Source: Paraburkholderia largidicola
Lineage (GTDB): Bacteria; Pseudomonadota; Gammaproteobacteria; Burkholderiales; Burkholderiaceae
Assembly (NCBI RefSeq): GCF_013426895.1
Contig: NZ_AP023174.1
Span: forward strand, 2,232,001-2,296,000
Reading direction: 5' to 3'
DNA length: 64,000 nt
Positions 35,599 to 45,944 of this stretch are shown here, piece by piece (positions within the stretch are counted from its first letter, which is position 1; each line of letters begins with the position of its first letter). Below the pieces are notes generated by a model. That model did no database searches, was not told the origin of the DNA, and was given only the letters and a program-made list of their open reading frames with translations. The position numbers and the translations under genes were made by a program.

Positions 35599-37290
35599 AT
35601 GAACAAAAAGACCATGCCTCTCAGGCACATGCTCAAACGCAAGGTCGTCGCGGCGCTGTCCGCGGCGGTCTCCGGATGGCTGGCATTGAGCCCCGCCGCG
35701 TACGCAGCCGACACCACCCGGCCGCCGAATATTCTGGTCATCTTCGGCGACGACATTGGTCAAACCAACATCAGTGCCTATGGCAAGGGTGTCGTCGGCT
35801 ATCAGACGCCCAATATCGACCGCCTCGCGCATGAAGGGATGATGTTCACCGACTACTACGCGGAGAACAGCTCGACGGCCGGCCGCTCTTCTTTCATTAC
35901 CGGGCAATCGCCGTTGCGCACGGGCTTGAGCAAGGTGGGCATTCCCGGCGCGACGCAGGGGCTGCAGGCGTCGGATGTGACGATCGCTCAGGCGCTCAAG
36001 CCGCTCGGCTACGCGACGGGACAGTTCGGCAAGAATCACCTGGGTGACCGCAACGAATATCTGCCCACCGTCCACGGCTTCGATGTGTTCTACGGCAACC
36101 TGTATCACCTGAATGCGGAAGAAGAGCCGGAACGCCCGTACTGGCCGAAAGCCAATACGCCGCAAGGCAAGGCCTATGCGAAATATTTCATGCCGCGCGG
36201 CGTGATGGATTGCAAGGCTTCGGACCATGATGACGCGACCGTCGATGCGCGTTTCGGCAAAGTCGGCAAACAGGTCTGCACGGATACGGGCCCGCTCACG
36301 TCGAAGCGGATGGAAACCATCGACGACGAGACGACAGGCCGCGCCATCGACTTCATGAAAGAACAGGCCCGGTCGGACAAACCGTTCTTCGTCTGGATGA
36401 ACACCACGCGCATGCACGTGTTCACCCACGTACGCCCGGAGTACAAGGACAAAGGCGGCATGGTCGGCAACACGTACGCCGACGGCATGTGGGAGCACGA
36501 TCAGGACGTCGGCAAACTGCTCAAGTCGCTCGACGAAATGGGGATCGCCGACAACACGATCGTCGTCTATACGACGGATAACGGCCCGAACCAGTTCTCG
36601 TGGCCGGATGCCGCGACGACGCCGTTCCGCAACGAGAAGGACTCCAACTACGAAGGCGCGTTCCGTGTGCCCGCCATGGTGCGCTGGCCCGGACACATCA
36701 AGGCGGGAGAGGTGTCCAACGAACTCGTCTCCGGTATGGACTGGTTCCCCACGCTGCTCGCGGCCGCCGGTGACACCGGTATCAAGGAGCGTCTGCTCAA
36801 GGGCGCGAGCATCGGCGGGCGCACCTTCAAGAACCATCTGGACGGCTACAACCAGTTGCCGTACCTCGAAGGCAAGCAGGAGAAGAGCGAGCGCAAGGAG
36901 TTCTACTACTTCGACGACGACGGCGTGCTCGTCGACATGCGTTATGAGGACTGGAAGTTCGTCTACTGCGAACAGCGCGCGCCCGGCGGCTTTGCGGTGT
37001 GGAACAACCCGCTGACCTGTCTGCGTGTGCCGAAGATCTTCAACCTGCGCATGGACCCCTACGAACGCGCCGACGTCGTCTCCGACCAGTACTACGACTG
37101 GACGACCAAGAACGTCTATGTGCTCTACGGTGCGATTGCGGAAACAGCGAAGTTCCTCGACACCTTCGTCGCGTATCCGCCCGCGCAGACGCCCGCCAGC
37201 TTCACGGTAGACGGCATCCGCGCCGGCGTCGATGCCGAAATCGCGCGCAACAACGCCCGTGCGAAAGCGATGGCCAAAAAGGACGACTAA
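35599..37290 (+). CDS. Exported serine-type sulfatase
   Basis: A 563-residue arylsulfatase-family protein with a signal peptide ending at about residue 37 (LSPAAYAAD). The metal-binding start is NILVIFGDDIG (Asp pair 51-52). The formylglycine motif reads S92-T-A-G-R96, i.e. (C/S)-x-(P/A)-x-R with serine, followed by SSFITGQSPLRTG. Later conserved residues include KNHLGD and TTDNGPN. It removes sulfate from an ester, in the periplasm or outside the cell; the substrate is unknown. It is directly downstream of the radical SAM maturase and upstream of the ytcA-mdtNOP-like genes. Confidence 0.93.
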   Translation: MNKKTMPLRHMLKRKVVAALSAAVSGWLALSPAAYAADTTRPPNILVIFGDDIGQTNISAYGKGVVGYQTPNIDRLAHEGMMFTDYYAENSSTAGRSSFITGQSPLRTGLSKVGIPGATQGLQASDVTIAQALKPLGYATGQFGKNHLGDRNEYLPTVHGFDVFYGNLYHLNAEEEPERPYWPKANTPQGKAYAKYFMPRGVMDCKASDHDDATVDARFGKVGKQVCTDTGPLTSKRMETIDDETTGRAIDFMKEQARSDKPFFVWMNTTRMHVFTHVRPEYKDKGGMVGNTYADGMWEHDQDVGKLLKSLDEMGIADNTIVVYTTDNGPNQFSWPDAATTPFRNEKDSNYEGAFRVPAMVRWPGHIKAGEVSNELVSGMDWFPTLLAAAGDTGIKERLLKGASIGGRTFKNHLDGYNQLPYLEGKQEKSERKEFYYFDDDGVLVDMRYEDWKFVYCEQRAPGGFAVWNNPLTCLRVPKIFNLRMDPYERADVVSDQYYDWTTKNVYVLYGAIAETAKFLDTFVAYPPAQTPASFTVDGIRAGVDAEIARNNARAKAMAKKDD

Positions 37291-37399
37291 CGCGATCCCG
37301 TCTTGCGAGGCACGCGCCTGCCGCGTGCCTCGCGGCCGACGCCGCACCCGGCGCCCGATTCGCGACGCCTGCCCGCGTCGACATCATTCTTCGAAGGCT

Positions 37400-37657
37400 A
37401 TGCCTGTGATTAGACCGATCCTGTTGATCATGCTCAGCCTGGCCGCCTCGGGCTGCACGATGCCGCAATCCATTTCCGTGCTCGGCGCGTTTTTTCCGGA
37501 CTGGCTGTTTTGCGCCATCGCCGGTCTCGTGCTGGCGCTCATCGTGCGCGGCATTCTGATCCGGCTCGGACAGGAGCGCACGTTCGGCCCGCCCGTCATG
37601 GTGCAGCCCACGTTGATGCTGCTCTTTTCGCTGCTGGTCTGGCTGGTCTTCTTCTAA
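37400..37657 (+). CDS. ytcA: YtcA-type small inner-membrane lipoprotein
   Basis: An 85-residue protein with lipobox LAASGC (acylated Cys19) and two hydrophobic helices (about residues 30-50 and 66-84). It matches YtcA, which sits next to mdtNOP in enterobacteria; the order ytcA-mdtN-mdtO-mdtP is the same here. It probably works with the efflux pump. Start at 37400 gives the lipoprotein signal. Confidence 0.82.
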   Translation: MPVIRPILLIMLSLAASGCTMPQSISVLGAFFPDWLFCAIAGLVLALIVRGILIRLGQERTFGPPVMVQPTLMLLFSLLVWLVFF

Positions 37658-37687
37658 CGCTGCAATCTCGTCATTCAGAGCCTTCCG

Positions 37688-38740
37688 ATGGCCGTTCGCC
37701 CCAATACATTGAAAAGCAGAAAGTGGCCCGCGCTGGCGCTTGCCATTGTCACGCTGGCCCTGCTCGCCTACGTCATCTGGCGCGCGGATACCGCACCCGG
37801 CACCGATGACGCCTATGCTCAGGCCGACACCATCGATGTGGTGCCCGAAGTCAGCGGACGCATCGTCGAGATGGCCGTCAGGGACAATCAACGGGTCAAC
37901 AGGGGCGACCTGCTGTTCCGCGTCGATCCGCGTCCGTTCGCGGACGAACTGGCGCGAGCCAACGCATCGCTCGTCGCGCTCGACAAGCAGATCGCGCTCA
38001 CGCGGCGCGTGGTCACGGCACAGCAGTACGGCGCCGATTCCGTGCATGCGCTCGTCGAACGGGCCCGCGTCGCGGCGGCGCAAACCGCGGAAACACTGCG
38101 GCGCACGCAGCCGCTGCTGGCGCCGGGCTATGTGTCCGCGGAAGACGTCGACCGCGCCCGCACCGCGCAACGCGCGGCCGAGGCCGACCTGACGGCGGCG
38201 CGGCTCCAGGCGCAACAGGCCGCCTCGGCCGTCACGGGCGTCGACGCGCTGGTCGCGCAGCGCGACGTGGTTCTCGCCGACATTGCGCTGATGCAGTTGC
38301 GCCTCGACATGGCGACGGTGCGCGCCCCGTTCGACGGTCGCGTCGTGTCGCTGAAAACCTCCGTCGGCCAGTTCGCTTCGGCGCTCAAGCCGGTCTTTAC
38401 GCTGATCGACACGGAGCATTGGTACGTCATCGCCAACTTCCGCGAGACCGAACTGAAGAACATTCGCGCCGGCACACCCGCCACCGTCTATCTGATGAGC
38501 GACACGGGCAAGCGCTTCAAAGGCACCGTCGATTCCATCGGCTACGGCGTGCTGCCCGACGACGGCGGCCTCGTGCTCGGCGGACTGCCGCGCGTCCAGC
38601 GCAGCATCAACTGGGTGCGGGTGGCGCAGCGTTTCCCCGTGAAGATCCTCGTCGATCAACCCGATGCGGAACTGTTCCGGATAGGCGCGTCAGCCGTCGC
38701 GCAGCTAAACCCGCAGGCCGCCAAACAACCCCATTCCTGA
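37688..38740 (+). CDS. mdtN: HlyD-family efflux adaptor (MdtN type)
   Basis: A 350-residue membrane fusion protein with one N-terminal helix (about residues 15-32), lipoyl halves (DVVPEVSGRIVEMAV and MATVRAPFDGRVVSLKTSVGQF) and a coiled-coil hairpin between them. C-terminal barrel ends near residue 340. It couples the FUSC-type inner-membrane protein MdtO to MdtP. Second gene of the ytcA-mdtNOP set. Confidence 0.9.
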   Translation: MAVRPNTLKSRKWPALALAIVTLALLAYVIWRADTAPGTDDAYAQADTIDVVPEVSGRIVEMAVRDNQRVNRGDLLFRVDPRPFADELARANASLVALDKQIALTRRVVTAQQYGADSVHALVERARVAAAQTAETLRRTQPLLAPGYVSAEDVDRARTAQRAAEADLTAARLQAQQAASAVTGVDALVAQRDVVLADIALMQLRLDMATVRAPFDGRVVSLKTSVGQFASALKPVFTLIDTEHWYVIANFRETELKNIRAGTPATVYLMSDTGKRFKGTVDSIGYGVLPDDGGLVLGGLPRVQRSINWVRVAQRFPVKILVDQPDAELFRIGASAVAQLNPQAAKQPHS

Positions 38741-38747
38741 GTCCCCG

Positions 38748-40835
38748 ATGAACCTGGCCGACTACATGCCGGAGCGTCTCCGGGCTCTGGCAAGCTTTTT
38801 CCGCGAGGAACTGACTGAGGCGCGTCCCGGGCGCGCCGCTCAGGCAACCCAACTGGGGGCGCTCTGTCTGCTCGTCGTGCTGGTGTCGATGACACTGCGA
38901 GTGCCGATGATCGCGGTGTCCCTGATCGTGCTGTTTTACGGCGTGCAGCCGAACGCGTTCTTTACGAAAGTCGTTGCCTTCGTATTCGTCGTCGCGACCG
39001 TGCTCGACGTCGGCTGCCTGTTTCTGGTGCTCAAATACGCTTACGGTTATCCGCTGATCCGTATCGCGGCGGCCGGCCTGATTCTGCTCGGCAGCATGTA
39101 TCTGATGCGCGTGAACAAGCTCGGGCTGATGTTTTTCGCGGTTGCGCTGGTGGCCGCGTACGGTCAAACCATTCCCGATTCGCTCGACTTCCCGGAAATT
39201 GCAGTACGCGCGTTGATGTGGGCCGTCGTCGCGGGCATGTATCCCGTTCTGCTCATGGTGATCGTGTGCGGCTATCTCATTCCGTCGCGTCCCGTCGCAC
39301 TGTTGCAGCGAGAATTGCATCGTCAGCTTTCCGATGTATCGGCGCGTCTCGATCAGATGCACGGTGCGCCGATCGATGCACCGGTTGCATCACCCGCCGC
39401 CCGCATCGAAAAGGACACGCTGGCGCTGCAAGGGCTGCACACCTTCGCCATTTCCGACGACGCGGCCTACCGTGCGCTCGCGCCGTACTGGAACGCTTGC
39501 ATCGCCGCCGTCGGCTACCTGCGCGCGACCGCGAACGCGCTTGCCGCACGCCGGCTTCCGATGGGCGATGCCGGACGTGCGCTCGTGAGCAGACTGAAGG
39601 ACGAAGTGTCGGCGCTGAATGCGTCAGTCGAACAGGCAGTGCCCTATCGCGGCAGATGGATACCGACCCGCGCTGAACGCGCAACCGCCATGACGTTCGG
39701 TCTGGACGGCGTGTGCCAAACCTTGCAAGCCCTGGCGCGCTTCGACCTCGGGCAACCCGTGCCGAAGGCTCCAAAGGACGCCTTGTTCGTCCCCGACTCG
39801 TTGACGAACCCGGCGTATCTGCGTTTTGCACTCAAGGTGGCACTGGCCGCATCGATCTGTTACGTGTTCTATCACGGCGCGCAGTGGGACGGCATTCATA
39901 CCAGCTTGCTGACCTGCGTGATCGTCGCGTATCCCAGCACGGGCGCGTCGTTCCAGAAAATGATGCTGCGCTGTGGCGGCGCATTGATCGGCGCGCTGCT
40001 CGCGTTGCTCACGACCGTGGTCATCATCCCGCGCCTGGACGGCATCTTCGGCTTTCTGCTGATGCTCGCGCCGATCTTCTTCGCGGGCGCCTGGGTGGCG
40101 ACGGGCTCCGAGCGCTCTTCGTATATCGGCACGCAGTTCGTGTTCACCTTCGCGATGGCCACGCTCGAAAGCGGCTTCGGTCCATCTACCGATCTCGGCG
40201 AGATTCGCGACCGCGCGATCGGCATATTGATCGGCATCGTCGTATCCGCTGTGGTCTACACGTTCATCTGGCCTGAGAGCGAGGCGAATACGCTTCGCCA
40301 GAAACTCGCCGATGCGCTGCGCGAAGCGGGCAAGCTCATTCGCCACGCCGAGTGCGCGGGGGGTTCCGAACAGTTGGGCTATCTGCAGCAACGCGTGGCG
40401 TGCTGGACCGCGCTCAAGAACTGCGAAGACATGGCCGGGCGCGTGACGCTGGAAGTCAACCTGCGAGCCGGCACGCGGCAAGCGACGTTGCAACGCGCGC
40501 GAAACGTTCTGGACGGCTGCCGGCAGATTCTCGATCAATGGGACGTCTTGCGTGACAGCCTCCGCGCCGAAGGGCACGAGCAATCAGATCAGGCATGGGA
40601 CGCATGGCGTCAGCAGGCAGCCGAGGTGCTCGACGACTACGCGGACCGTTTGGCTGCGCAGCCGCCCACGGCCGCCCCGCCCCGCTTGCCGCCCATTGCG
40701 CCGTCCGCCAACGCATCGCCCGCTCTTGCCGCGCAAGCGCGGCGACTGGCCATGCAGATCATCGAACTACCGGACTGGACGCCGGTTGCTTCCGGCATCG
40801 ACACCGCCGCCGTGCAACCGGGAAAGAGCATTTGA
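38748..40835 (+). CDS. mdtO: FUSC-family inner-membrane efflux protein (MdtO type)
   Basis: A 695-residue fusaric acid resistance (FUSC) family protein. It has an N-terminal helix bundle (residues about 35-175), a cytoplasmic domain, and a second helix bundle (about 365-510) with the AVGARTRAGG-like region replaced by SSYIGTQFVFTFAM. MdtO relatives export sulfonamides and other aromatics. The start lies 7 bp after mdtN, and its stop is one base before the mdtP start. Confidence 0.9.
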   Translation: MNLADYMPERLRALASFFREELTEARPGRAAQATQLGALCLLVVLVSMTLRVPMIAVSLIVLFYGVQPNAFFTKVVAFVFVVATVLDVGCLFLVLKYAYGYPLIRIAAAGLILLGSMYLMRVNKLGLMFFAVALVAAYGQTIPDSLDFPEIAVRALMWAVVAGMYPVLLMVIVCGYLIPSRPVALLQRELHRQLSDVSARLDQMHGAPIDAPVASPAARIEKDTLALQGLHTFAISDDAAYRALAPYWNACIAAVGYLRATANALAARRLPMGDAGRALVSRLKDEVSALNASVEQAVPYRGRWIPTRAERATAMTFGLDGVCQTLQALARFDLGQPVPKAPKDALFVPDSLTNPAYLRFALKVALAASICYVFYHGAQWDGIHTSLLTCVIVAYPSTGASFQKMMLRCGGALIGALLALLTTVVIIPRLDGIFGFLLMLAPIFFAGAWVATGSERSSYIGTQFVFTFAMATLESGFGPSTDLGEIRDRAIGILIGIVVSAVVYTFIWPESEANTLRQKLADALREAGKLIRHAECAGGSEQLGYLQQRVACWTALKNCEDMAGRVTLEVNLRAGTRQATLQRARNVLDGCRQILDQWDVLRDSLRAEGHEQSDQAWDAWRQQAAEVLDDYADRLAAQPPTAAPPRLPPIAPSANASPALAAQARRLAMQIIELPDWTPVASGIDTAAVQPGKSI

Positions 40836-40836
40836 C

Positions 40837-42294
40837 ATGACACACACACTCTCTCGCCTCAGACTCGACATACTGATCTGCTGCACAGCCCTGCTGTCAG
40901 GCTGCGCGTTGATCCGCAACGATACGGCGCCGCACGCGCAGATTGCGCCCGAGCAGATCCGGCTTGCCGACGACATCCATCTCGCGCACGACGGCTGGCC
41001 TGACGCGCAATGGTGGAAGCGTTACGACGACCCGCAACTCGACGCATTGATCGAACGCGCACTGGCAGGTTCACCGACTATCGCGATGGCGCGTACACGT
41101 GTCGCCCAGGCGGGTTCTCAGGCGGATCTGCTCCGAGCCGGTACCGGTCTGCAGGTATCCGCGTTCGCGCTCATCAACGAGCAACGCGCATCGGCGAACG
41201 GTTTTCTGGGTCCCTATGCGCTGAACCTGCCGCGTCTCGGCATCACCGGTCCGTGGTACACGGAAGGCGCGCTCGGATTGGTCGCGGATCTGAATATCGA
41301 CTTGTGGGGCATGCACCGTTCGGCCGTCGAAGCCGCGCTCGGCGTGCAGAATGCGCGTATAGCCGAAACGGCCGCTGCGGAACTGGATATCGCGTCGGGC
41401 ATCGCGCAACTCTACTTCAGCATGCAGACCACCTATCGGCTGCTCGAGTTGCTGCAACAAACGAAGCAGGTGCTCGACTACGCAGTCGACGCACATCAGG
41501 GTAAGGTCGAGCACGGACTGGAAGCGAAGGTGCCATTGCACGGCGCACGGGCACAGGTGCTGGCCGTCGACCGTCAGATCGTCGCCGCGCAGGCGCAGAC
41601 CAAGGCGATGCGCGAATCCATCCGGGCGCTCGCGGGCGCGGGACCCGACGACCTGAACGACATAAAACCCGTGCCGCTGCCGCGCGTGGAAGCGAGCCTG
41701 CCCGATACGCTGCAATATGAACTGCTCGCCCGACGCCCGGACCTTCAGGCCATGCGCTGGTATGTGCAATCGTCCTTCAGCCAGATCGATGCCGCGAAGG
41801 CCGCTTTTTATCCGAGTCTCGACATCAAGGCGCTGATCGGCCTCGACTCGCTTCATCTCGACAAGCTGTTTCGCAGCGCCAGTCAACAGATCAATCTGAT
41901 ACCGGGCCTCTATCTGCCCGTCTTCGACGGCGGTCGTCTGAACGCGAACCTGCATGGCACGCGCGCCGCCAGCGACATGTTGATCGAGCAATACAATCAG
42001 GCGGTGCTCAATGCCGTGCGCGACGTTGCCGTCAGCAGCAGCCGTCTGCAGGCACTCGACGACGAGCGCGCACTTCAAATGGAAAAGGTCGACGCAACCC
42101 GCTTCGCGCAGGAATCAGCCGAGGCGCACTACGAGCGTGGGCTCGCAAGCCGTCAGATCGCCACCGAGACCCGCCTGCCCGTGCTGGCTGAACAGATGGC
42201 GCTGTTGCTGCTCGACGGACAGCGCCTGACGGAAAGCATCGCTTTGACCAGGGCGTTGGGTGGCGGCTATCAGCGGGCTAGCGGGAATCCCTGA
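40837..42294 (+). CDS. mdtP: Outer-membrane efflux lipoprotein (MdtP type, TolC superfamily)
   Basis: A 485-residue outer-membrane factor with lipobox LLSGC (acylated Cys23) and two outer membrane efflux protein repeats. The motif AARPDLQAMRW-like stretch (LLARRPDLQAMRW) marks the second repeat. It forms the trimeric channel of the MdtNOP pump and could also serve the RND pump at 16-24 kb, which lacks one. Start at 40837 follows one base after the mdtO stop. Confidence 0.92.
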   Translation: MTHTLSRLRLDILICCTALLSGCALIRNDTAPHAQIAPEQIRLADDIHLAHDGWPDAQWWKRYDDPQLDALIERALAGSPTIAMARTRVAQAGSQADLLRAGTGLQVSAFALINEQRASANGFLGPYALNLPRLGITGPWYTEGALGLVADLNIDLWGMHRSAVEAALGVQNARIAETAAAELDIASGIAQLYFSMQTTYRLLELLQQTKQVLDYAVDAHQGKVEHGLEAKVPLHGARAQVLAVDRQIVAAQAQTKAMRESIRALAGAGPDDLNDIKPVPLPRVEASLPDTLQYELLARRPDLQAMRWYVQSSFSQIDAAKAAFYPSLDIKALIGLDSLHLDKLFRSASQQINLIPGLYLPVFDGGRLNANLHGTRAASDMLIEQYNQAVLNAVRDVAVSSSRLQALDDERALQMEKVDATRFAQESAEAHYERGLASRQIATETRLPVLAEQMALLLLDGQRLTESIALTRALGGGYQRASGNP

Positions 42295-42584
42295 GCCAGG
42301 TCCGGGTGAAACTGGATAAATCTTGCATCTGGTTGAACAAGCCCGCGGCATCGTCGACCGTTCCGCCTGAATCTGCCAGTGAGCGCAGAGGCGGACCGGG
42401 TTGATGCAGTGCATCGTCCATGCGCTCCTTCTCGCATTTTCGGAATCGGCCGATATCGGTCCTAAGACCGCATCGATATTTTGCGCGGGCGATCCTTGTG
42501 CGCCGGTCCACAGCACTGTCCCAAGGCCGCATTCCAACTCCTGCTCACGGCTGCGTCATGCAGCTAGCACTAAAAAAATCTGAC

Positions 42585-44786
42585 ATGAACAACACCTTAT
42601 CCGGTCGCGACGAGCCCAATTGGGGCCTTGTCCGACTCAGGCGGTCCCTGTGCTGCCTGCTACTTGTTCCATACCTTCTGACGGCATGTGGGGGCGGTGA
42701 CGGTGGCTCACCCGCTGTGCCGCATACCAGCGATGCAGTCGCTGCCGCGTCCGAGCCCGCTGCGCAAGTCGCATCCAGTCACTCTGCAAATTCCAACCAG
42801 GTGACGCCTTGGGTAACGGACGCTTTAGCGGCAACACAGACGCTCCCTGCGTCGCCCGTTGCATCGAGCGCGCCCGTCAATTCAGCCCCCGCCACTGCGA
42901 AGGCGATGCTTGGCGCGACGGCGGGCATGGCCGTGAGCGACCTCACGCCGCCTACCGGCATTCCTGGCGATGTGGTCACAATCACGGGCGCAGGCTTCAC
43001 CAATGCCACACGCGTGATCTGGCGAGGCGGGCAGTTGCCATCTCATGATCTGTCTGCCAACCAGATGTTGATCCTGCTTCCGCAGATCAACTCCGCACAG
43101 GACCTGAACGGTACCGTGACGCTCATTCGCGAAGACAATGCCCAGGTAACGTCGAACGCCTCGCTCACTGTCCAGGCCCTGCCCCAACCTTCGGCGCTTT
43201 CCGTTACTAATGCACACGAAGGCGACCAGGTGCGAATCGACGGGAAATACCTGATTCCGCCGCTCATCAAGTCGATGATGATAGGGGACATGGAATTCCT
43301 TCCCACCTCCGCAAACGGTGCAGGCACGCAACTCTTTTTTACGGTACCGAAGGGCGCAACGAGCGGATCGGTCGTGTTGCTCGACTGGAAGGGGCACAGG
43401 ATATCCGCCGGCACGCTCAATGTCATTCCACCGACGCCTTCGATCGAAATCACCAGCGTACAGTTTTCGCAAGGGCCGTTGTACACGGTCAGCGGTCCCA
43501 CCGTCGACAAGAACGTCCGGCTCGTCAGTCAGCGTGATCTTCTTGTACGGCTGCGTTTGAAACCCGCTGAATCGCTGGGGCAAATCAAACCCGAGGTGCT
43601 GCTGGCGTACGGCAACGACGCTCAGGCGGTGCAGGTCGTTTCGATGGCGGGGCCGGCCACGCTCAGCACAACGTCGGTCGCCGAGAACGACATGGCCAAT
43701 AGCTACACCTATTCGATTCCGGGCAGCGCGATCGACAAAGGTTTCTTCTTCGCCGTCAAAGTCAGCGACTCGCGATATCCGGACGCAACGAAGATCTTCA
43801 ATTACACACCGCCCGCGGGCGCGCTCAGCGGGGGCACCTACATTCGCGTACACCTGGTTCCGACCGTAAGACCGGATGGAGTGCGTGCAAAGATCGACCC
43901 TGAGCATTTCAAGCGGGAATTGATGGCGGTCTATCCGCTTTCGACGGTCGATGTCGTTGTCGAACCCGACTTCCATTGGACTGTGGGCAGTCAGATTTCC
44001 AACGACGACATTCTCGATCTGCTGTCGGACATGAACACGCTGCGTTCGAGTTCCCAGTCGAACAACTATGACTTCTACGTCGGTGTGATGGCCTGCTATT
44101 GTTCTTCAGTGGCAGTTTTCCAAGGGCGTGCACTGGTCGTCGCGGATACGTGGTATGGAAGCAATGCGAACGCCGTGACTGAGGCTGCGATGCACGAGAT
44201 CGGCCACAACTTTGGACGCCTCCATCCATGGGACGATGCGAACTCACCGTACAGAAATGGTGGCGTGATAGGCAGCGGGCCCTGGTTGCCGGAGGTCGGG
44301 CCTGACTACAGCCTCTCGTTCGTCGATCCGTCCACCCGCTATGACATCATGTCCTACGACATACCCGATGCCATTTCGCCCTACACCTTCTCCGGCGCAT
44401 ACGACTACTTGAAGGCAAACCTGCCGCTGTCCGCCAAACCGAAGTTGCTGCGCGCCAGTGCGCCGGTAGGCCAGGCGCTCTTCATCACGGGCAGCATCAA
44501 TCTGGACAGCGGAAAGGCGCGCCTGCGCAAGCCGACGAGTGTGAGCGCGTCGCCGGACACCGTTGCGATGGCCGCAGACTCCACGCCGGGCAGCCAGGAT
44601 TATGTGCTCGAGATAAACACGGCGACAGGCAGCTATCGCTATCCGCTGCAGCCTAAAACGGTTGTCACCGAACGTAGCGCGCAATCTCTCGCCAGCTTTG
44701 AATTGAAAGTCGCGCCCGTGGGACAGATACAGCGTATGCGAGTGCGGCGCGGAGATACGCTCCTGCTCGATCAGTCCAGCATGTAA
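42585..44786 (+). CDS. Lipoprotein zinc metalloprotease (metzincin-like) with IPT/TIG domain
   Basis: A 733-residue exported protein. The lipoprotein signal (RRSLCCLLLVPYLLTAC, Cys35) is followed by a Gly/Ser/Ala-rich linker. An IPT/TIG-like domain (about residues 95-180, with LTPPTGIPGDVVTITGAGF) is next. A zinc motif HEIGHNFGRLH has ligands His537, His541 and His547 and catalytic Glu538. A Met-turn (YDIMSYD, Met589) lies 42 residues after the third His, which fits metzincin families. The C-terminal ~110 residues look like a beta-rich domain. It is probably surface or outer-membrane anchored. Named family uncertain (M66-like or an undescribed group). Start at 42585 or 42558; no clear ribosome site. 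Confidence 0.85.
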   Translation: MNNTLSGRDEPNWGLVRLRRSLCCLLLVPYLLTACGGGDGGSPAVPHTSDAVAAASEPAAQVASSHSANSNQVTPWVTDALAATQTLPASPVASSAPVNSAPATAKAMLGATAGMAVSDLTPPTGIPGDVVTITGAGFTNATRVIWRGGQLPSHDLSANQMLILLPQINSAQDLNGTVTLIREDNAQVTSNASLTVQALPQPSALSVTNAHEGDQVRIDGKYLIPPLIKSMMIGDMEFLPTSANGAGTQLFFTVPKGATSGSVVLLDWKGHRISAGTLNVIPPTPSIEITSVQFSQGPLYTVSGPTVDKNVRLVSQRDLLVRLRLKPAESLGQIKPEVLLAYGNDAQAVQVVSMAGPATLSTTSVAENDMANSYTYSIPGSAIDKGFFFAVKVSDSRYPDATKIFNYTPPAGALSGGTYIRVHLVPTVRPDGVRAKIDPEHFKRELMAVYPLSTVDVVVEPDFHWTVGSQISNDDILDLLSDMNTLRSSSQSNNYDFYVGVMACYCSSVAVFQGRALVVADTWYGSNANAVTEAAMHEIGHNFGRLHPWDDANSPYRNGGVIGSGPWLPEVGPDYSLSFVDPSTRYDIMSYDIPDAISPYTFSGAYDYLKANLPLSAKPKLLRASAPVGQALFITGSINLDSGKARLRKPTSVSASPDTVAMAADSTPGSQDYVLEINTATGSYRYPLQPKTVVTERSAQSLASFELKVAPVGQIQRMRVRRGDTLLLDQSSM

Positions 44787-44813
44787 GGCAAACTGACATC
44801 GATGCAGCGTTGA

Positions 44814-44852
44814 AAAGGCCTCACAGATTGCATCTGTGAGGCCTTTCTGTTT
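44814..44852. terminator. Bidirectional terminator between protease and astE
   Basis: A perfect 15-bp stem (AAAGGCCTCACAGAT / ATCTGTGAGGCCTTT) with a 3-base loop, followed by T-rich sequence on both strands, lies between the convergent protease and astE genes. Confidence 0.9.
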
Positions 44853-44891
44853 GCACGCCCCATCGCCAGGTCGCTCAACATTGCGGAGGAT

Positions 44892-45944
44892 TCAGATCAG
44901 AATCGCGTGCGTCTCGGCCGTCGTCTCGACAACCAGCAGCCCCGCCCGTAATCCGGGTTTCACCGTTGCGTTCGGAAACACGATGCGCTCCTCGTCATGC
45001 CGCACGACATAGCGGTAGTCGCCATCGCGCGCGAGGACCGTATCGCGCGTGAACGCCGTGAAATTGGCCACGTCTTTCGCGAGCAGCAACTCGAATGCAT
45101 CGCTTTGCTTGGTGATCTGATCGATGACGGTAAAGACGCGCGGCAGCGGTAAGGAAGCATCGCCGTGCTCACCGGCAATCAGTTGCCGCAGCGCCGCATC
45201 GGCCGAGGCAAATCGCTCAAGATCGTTCTGCCCGAAGGGGCGAACCTTCCCAAGCTCCAGCGTGCAGGCATCCGCGCCGCAAGCCTCGGCAGTGAAATGC
45301 GAGTACGTATTGCCCTTGGTGGTATGCAACAGCACCGCCGCGATCCGCGCATCTCGCAGCCATTCGAACATTGCGCGCGACAACGGCGCGCCCGTATGCG
45401 GCAGCAGCGCGAACTGCTCGAACACGGAAGCGCGTATCGCAGTGTGCAGATCGATATGCCATCGCGCGCCGGGTGCATCGGATGCTGCAGCGAAAAACTG
45501 CTGCGCGATCCGTTCCAGCGCCGCAGCACGCGGCGTCTCGTGGCTCGCGGGCAACTGCGTGTGACGCCCGCTGAAAAGCCGGTTCAGATCGTCGTCGATA
45601 TAACGGCACGACTCGCGCATCGCCTGCACGTTGCCGAGGATCACCAGCAGCCGGCAAGCTAGCGCCGCGCGTCCCTGCGCGATATCGCGCACCACGAACG
45701 ACAGCAGCTCGATCGGCGCCGTCTCGTCGCCGTGAATGCCCGCCGACGCCAGCACGCTGCGACCGTCGCCGCCCTGAAATCCGGCGGGTTCGAAAAGCAG
45801 CACGCCGTCGTCGATCCATGTCCAGCGCACGCCGTGTGCGCACACGCCTTCGCGCGCATCGTCGGCGGGCCGGTGGCCGGCCAGCGTAAACGCGAGGAAA
45901 TCGTCGAGCATCGCCGGCACGGACGGATCAGCGCTGGAAGTCAT
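44892..45944 (-). CDS. astE: Succinylglutamate desuccinylase
   Basis: A 350-residue zinc enzyme of the AstE/AspA family. It has the metal-binding motif [11 protein letters not shown] (His and Glu ligands) and the third ligand in HIDLHTAIR. It catalyses the last step of the succinyltransferase pathway: N-succinylglutamate to glutamate and succinate. The start at 45944 overlaps the end of astB by 17 bp; an internal Met at 45911 would avoid the overlap. It ends the minus-strand operon, followed by a terminator. Confidence 0.95.
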   Translation of the reverse strand: MTSSADPSVPAMLDDFLAFTLAGHRPADDAREGVCAHGVRWTWIDDGVLLFEPAGFQGGDGRSVLASAGIHGDETAPIELLSFVVRDIAQGRAALACRLLVILGNVQAMRESCRYIDDDLNRLFSGRHTQLPASHETPRAAALERIAQQFFAAASDAPGARWHIDLHTAIRASVFEQFALLPHTGAPLSRAMFEWLRDARIAAVLLHTTKGNTYSHFTAEACGADACTLELGKVRPFGQNDLERFASADAALRQLIAGEHGDASLPLPRVFTVIDQITKQSDAFELLLAKDVANFTAFTRDTVLARDGDYRYVVRHDEERIVFPNATVKPGLRAGLLVVETTAETHAILI

